Source: Caecitellus pseudoparvulus (Eukaryota > Bigyra: Bicosoecida). Taken from it: a DNA stretch of 64,000 bases. The first letter of the stretch is position 1. Every line of letters begins with the position of its first letter. Positions 15,001 to 21,000 of the stretch are shown here, piece after piece. The notes beneath the pieces were generated by a model. It did no database searches. It was given only the letters and a program-made list of their open reading frames with translations, and was not told where the DNA came from. The DNA lies in contig CBFFRQ010000066.1 of the NCBI GenBank assembly GCA_965644315.1, positions 372,001 through 436,000 on the forward strand. The letters run 5' to 3'. The translations under genes were made by a program, and so were the position numbers.

Positions 15001-18000
15001 ATTCCAAGGCCTTGGTGACGCAGAGTCAGGACTGAGCTCCATCAGCTGGTGCATCGGGACGACAGTGGCGACCTGTGACGTGCACCCGATGGAACCCCTT
15101 CCTCCCCAAGAGACAGCCCAAGCTGTGAATAATCGCCAACTAGTCATCCCGTCCACGTTGAACGACAGTGCACTTTGCAGTGCCATCCTAGCTGCAAAGC
15201 GTGCCTCCATGCAGCGCGCGGCAGCACGTACAAACGCCAGCAGTGAAGCTGTGCATGCAACGGCAGGCCCTGCCTTCATCAGACTGTCCATTGTGAATGG
15301 GGCTGGGCTTGAGTCGGAGCTTATCGCTCCACCAGTTCTTGTTGACTGCACTGACCCCATTGCGGCTTCAGTTGAGTTTGGTTACATTTCAGACACAGAC
15401 GCCGCAAATGATCCAGGATTGGGAGCCGTGCTCACGGAAGACTCAGCGGGGGAATCCTCGGTACAGTTGTCAGCCGTGGCATACACAGACGATGCCGGGT
15501 ACGCAGGGTACCACTGGCAGCCGTGGGTTGATGCTGATAGCGACGTCGTGGTGTACTTCGCTTGTCTGGCTTCAGGGCCGGAGGCGAACAAAGCAAGGGC
15601 CACGCTGCAAAGCGGGGGCCACGACCTCTGGCTGCAAGGGCACTGTGATATCCATCCTCTGCAGAGAGTGTCAGAGAGTACCGTCTTGGGTTGGGAGTCG
15701 TACCGCCTTCAGCTCACTCCAGGGGCGCCGTACGCTGCGCTGGTTGTAGGCGTGACTGCAGCAGGGCGCTTCTCCTGGACGGTTGGCCAGGCACTTGTTC
15801 CAGACATCACGGCACCCCTGCCACCCCTGCGCACAGTCCAAGAAGTCGGGGTGGTGGGCAATGAAACTGTCGCCGACGTGGACTATCTGGACCTGTCGGC
15901 TGGCACCCTCGCTGCATCGTGGGGTGACTTCCAAGACGCTGAGTCTCCTCTGGTTTCGTACGAGTGGACTGTCGTGGAAGAGCATCCGAACAAGCCTGTC
16001 ATTTCCGTACAGCAAGCTGGTTCGGACAACCCAGAGTGGCTGAACAGGCACTTCCTGTTTGATTGGCTGGACGTTGGCTTGGCGACTGACGCAGAAATGC
16101 GGGTGCTGGATTTGAAGCCAGGCATGCGCTACCGCGTGGCGGTGCGAGGGCACAATGCCGCAGGGCATTTCACCGAAGTTCTGAGCGACGGCGTCATGCT
16201 GGACGAAGGTGATGTGTGCATGGGCAACGTGAGCGTTGGCCCAGACCCTGCCGTGGACTCCGAGTACCTGACGTTTGAGGACACGATTGCGGCGACTTGG
16301 GAAGCCCTGCTTGACGGAGCCAACATGCAGCCGCTGTTGGAGTGTGCGTTGAAGAAGTCCGAGGGCGGCGCTGGCGGTGAAACGGTGGAGCTCTCAGGCA
16401 ACGCGTCCGAGGTGCTCATCGGAGTTCCTGCAGCACCCGTCTCTCACTTCGAGTGGCAGCTCAAGATCATGAACCCTTCAAACGCCAGCGAGTTTGACCA
16501 ACCCGGGCCGCGAAACGAAACCATTGCCCCAATCGACATCGCAGCTCAAAACGTGTCCACGCTGAATCCCAAGCGTGAACAGCGAGAGCCTGTGTCCTTA
16601 GCCCCCAACTCAGAGAGTAACCACACGGCATTCTCTGTTGTCATGCCATGGGAGCAAGCTGGGGCGCGCTACGCTTCTGCTTGGTCAGCGTGTTGCTCCT
16701 CCTACAACGAGAAGCTCAAGCCTGCCACGTACTTGGACTTCAACTGGCGGTCAATCACCGACGATGTTGTGGGCATGGGTTCATCGCTCCTCACACCGGC
16801 CCCAGGTGTCCTGCTCGTTGGGCACGAACATGGGGTGCTACTGTCGTCGGCTTCTGACCCAAGCGTGGCATCACAGAGCCTTGAAACGGTGGGGCCACAC
16901 CTCGCAGCCTGGGCACCTCAGCCTGCCGAGTGGCAGGTGAACCCAACACCCGCTTCACGAAGCTTGCTGCTGGCCTCTGCTGGCGCGTCAGGGCTGCATG
17001 TTTCCCAACTTAGCGTTCACGGGAACTGGACGGCTTTAGAAACGGACGCTTGCTCTTTGAGTCTTCCCTTGGTAGGCGGTGATGTGTCATTGGCCCGCTT
17101 TGCAGACTTCCGAGCAGGAGTGGCCTCCTCTGCCCTCGCATTTGAAGCAAACGGGGAAGTGGTTGCTGCGGGCTTCACCGCTCAGGGTGAGCCCGTGCTC
17201 GCGTCGGTCGACACTGCTGCTTGCTCGGTAGTGAGCGTCGAGCAGCTACCAGGCAGCGGGTCAGGCACGCCAGTTGCCGTGTCTGCCTCTGCGACGCTGA
17301 GTGCTGCTGCAGCTGGCACCACCATGATGATCAAGGCCACGGGGGAGCGTGAGTTTAGCGACGGGACTGTTCCCGTCTCCATCTCCCCAGAAGTTGTGGG
17401 GGGTGATGTTGTGACTGCTGTGGGGCCTGACGGACTTGTGGCTGCCTCGTGGCCCAGCGCCGGGACCAGTGCATCCGGCCATGTTGCCATCATGCGCCAC
17501 ACTGAATCAGGTCTGCAGCCATTGTGTGGTGTGGCAGGCCCAGCCGAAGGCGCCCAACTTGGTTCTGCCCTGGCCTGGCAAGCCGGTGTTGGTGGTCTGA
17601 CAAGCTCTGAAGGCGCCCTCCTAGCAATCGGGGCAAGCGGCATGGAAGCCGCAGTGCTTGTTAAGGTGGCTGTGACATCCGGGCAAGCAGCCGACATGCA
17701 GCTGGGAGCTTGGCCACCGGTTCGCTTCGACGACGTGGCGCTCACTTGGACGCTGGGCAACGCGTCTGCTTTGCCTTGGTGCACGGATGTAACCATCATG
17801 CGGCCACCAAGCCCCACCAACATTGCAAGTTCATCCCTTGGTTCCATTGGCGACGCGGCTGCTCTCGCATATGGGACAGGATCTGCAGTGGCCTTCACCC
17901 CTGCTGAGGGTGGCACACTTCTCGTGGGGGCGCCTTTCGGCGCGACGTGGGCTGTGTCTCATGGAGGCAGCGCAGGCACAGGGCGGGTGTTTGGTGCTGC

Positions 18001-21000
18001 ATGGTGTGCTCCTGGGGCTGCTAAGCAGTACAACCGAGGTGGTGCCCTCCCTTTCACATGCAGAGCTTGCGGAGCAGGCTACCACAGCCACGGTGGTGCT
18101 GACCCGACATGCAGTTACTGTGAAGGCAGGGTGTGTGTCGGAGACGAGGAAGTCACCTTCGCCGCTGAGAGAGAGGGTTTGCCTCTGAAGCTGGGCTCGA
18201 ACTACCAGATTGACGTGCGTGCCATCACGCTGAGCAACAAGCAAGCCGTTGCAGTATCCCGGGTGTTCCTCGTGGACTGGACGCCGCCACAGCTTGGCCA
18301 AGTCACTGACGGCGTGTCACTGGACCCTGGCGAGGCAAGCGAGGAGTGTGGCAGCATTTGCACCATGAACACGGACTACACCAACGACACGACGGCCGTG
18401 CACGTGTCTTGGAGTGGCTGGGAGGACTGGCAGTCCGGCATGTCCCACTACATTGTCGGTGCAGGCACGGAGCCTGGCCTGGACGATGTTGCAGCCTGGA
18501 GGCCTGTTTACGGGAGAAACAATGCTTCCTTGGCGGCAGCTCTACAGCAAGGGCAGTACGTGTATGCCTGCGTCATGGGTGTCAACAACGCCAACCTGAC
18601 GTCCGCTCCGAACTGCACGGACGGATTCTGGGTGGACACCACTCCCCCTGTCATGCGCACTGTGCTGGACGGCTATGACGGCCCAGACCTGGACCAGCAG
18701 ACCTCGACGGACTTGTTCCTGGGCAACTGGGACGCTGAAGAAGATGTTCCTGGGGGACTGCAGCTGTACGAGTGGGCGTTGGCCACGTACAGCCTGGAGG
18801 CGCTCACGGAGGACGCCAACGTGAGCGCTTTGGTGCGGAACACTCCTTGGGGTGCGGATTTCCCTGGCACAGGTGGTACGGTCATGCGTAAGGACGCAAA
18901 TGGTAACTTCGAACTGCTGGCTGGCCCGCGCCCAAGGCCGAATTTGCTGGAGTGGGAAACCACTGACCGCTACACGTACGGACTTGCGCTGCAGCGCTCC
19001 ACCTTCCTGTCGAATGCGACAAAGGACTCTGTAGTGTTCGTGTGGGTGCGTGCTCACAACAAGGTCGGGTTGCCTTCCCCATACGGCCAGTCAAATGGAG
19101 TCATCATCGGGCGTTCCGATGCCGTCGTGGACCCTGATGTGCCGACGGCCATGGGTTTTGACACCATGCCTTCAACTGGGTACGGCGGCTTGGAAGAAGC
19201 AGAGTCCCCACCGTCCACAGTTGGAGCTGTGGAGTTCCCGGCCGGCAGCACTTCTGGAAACCAGCGCTTCACGGCAGGGGTAGTGGAGGAAGACGACGAG
19301 GGCGTTGTGGACCCTTCGAAGACCTCACCACCAGCGAACAACTTCAAATTCGGCGACTACTCCTTCTCCATCAACGCTGTGGATGACAATGGCGAGCGCA
19401 TTGAAGGCTTTCGCTTCGAGAAGCCCATCCTGGTGTCCATGTTCTACAAGGTGGGCAGCACGCGCACAGAGCAAGAGGCGTCCTTCCCCAAGCTCATGTT
19501 CTACTCCTCCGTGACGGAGGAGTGGCTGAACGCCGTGGACACGTGCACGGGAGATGACCGCTTTGAGTTCGTGGACCCTGCGACCAACCAGTACTCTGTG
19601 CATGTGTGCCATCTCACCCAATTTGCCATGTTCCAGCAGTTGCGCCCCGTCGCAGTCATTTCGCACGGTGACCACGTTGTTTCTTCATCCCAAGACCTGA
19701 ACACAGTGGGCGCGTCCACTGCAGTCGTGCCGATTGGATCCCACCGGGGTCAGGCTGCGGTGGCAGTGGACGGCGCACTCGCCGCCGGCCACACTGCCTT
19801 CGTGGCATCCCCTCGAGGAATCACAAGCGACTTCAACGTGTATACTGTCAATTGGTCTCCGCAGGGGAACCACATGATCACCCTAGACGCCGCTGGCTCG
19901 CACGATGCCGACGGCACAGTGGAGACATTCTCTTGGGAGCTGAAGGGGGTCAGTGTCCAGGGAAACACCAGCCTTGGCCAGGGCCTTGCAACCACGCAGG
20001 AAGCGACTTCCATCCGGCTTGGGCCTTTCCAGGCTCCTGGCATGTACTACGCCTGCCTGAACATCAGCGACAACCAGGATGCATGGGCGGCAGCCACGTA
20101 CATGATCCGCATGAACTCGGCTCCGTCTGCAATGGCCTCCATCCCCACCCTGCTGCAGTGGCCAGCGGCTCAGCGAGTGTCAGTCAGCGCAGTGGGGTCG
20201 GCTGATCCCGAGAGCAGCAGCCTGTCCTACACCTGGTCGGTGGTCCAGGCAACTCCCGTTGCGTCCGCAGCAGACATTGCAGACTGCACGGCAACCTTCC
20301 AAGATGGTGCAGGGAGAGAGACGGACTTCTCTCCTACGTGCCCTGGACTGTACAAGTTGCAAGTGCGTGTTGCTGACGCGGACGGGCACTTTGACCTGGC
20401 GTCCGGCACTGTGCGACTGAACTCGCAGCCCACAGCTGTGATTTCGGAACCTGACATGGACTTGGCCGCTGCGCAAGCTACTTTGCACGGCTTGGGTTCG
20501 CATGACGACACAGCTGTCATTCGCTACAGCTGGCAGCTTTGGATTCTGCTGCCGGCCGAGATGGCGACTTTGCTCAAGCCGCACACATCGGTGCTGCAGC
20601 ACGACACAGACATCCAAGTTCTTGGCTCTGGTGCGCTGCAGCTGCCAGCGCTGAACGAGCCGCAGTGGGCTGCTTGGAATGCCAGCGCAGCTGCTCTTGC
20701 TGCCGGAAACGGCACTGAGAGCGAGGGCTTGGAAGCGCTGCAAGCCATCGCTGGACTGCGCGCTGCTCTCCTTGGGTCAAGCATAGACACTGCCATCGAT
20801 GAGTCAACTCGCTTCTCAGAACACGTGACCCTGCTGGGTATCAACCAAGGCACTCAGTACCAAGTCACATTGCGAGTGGAAGATGCCCACGGGGGTCAAG
20901 GCACTACAAGCCGCGCGTTCGCGACGAACACTCTGCCCACTGTGGAGCTGGCCGGCCCCAGCACCATCCACATCCTTGCAGACGAAGCACTGCGAGTGCT

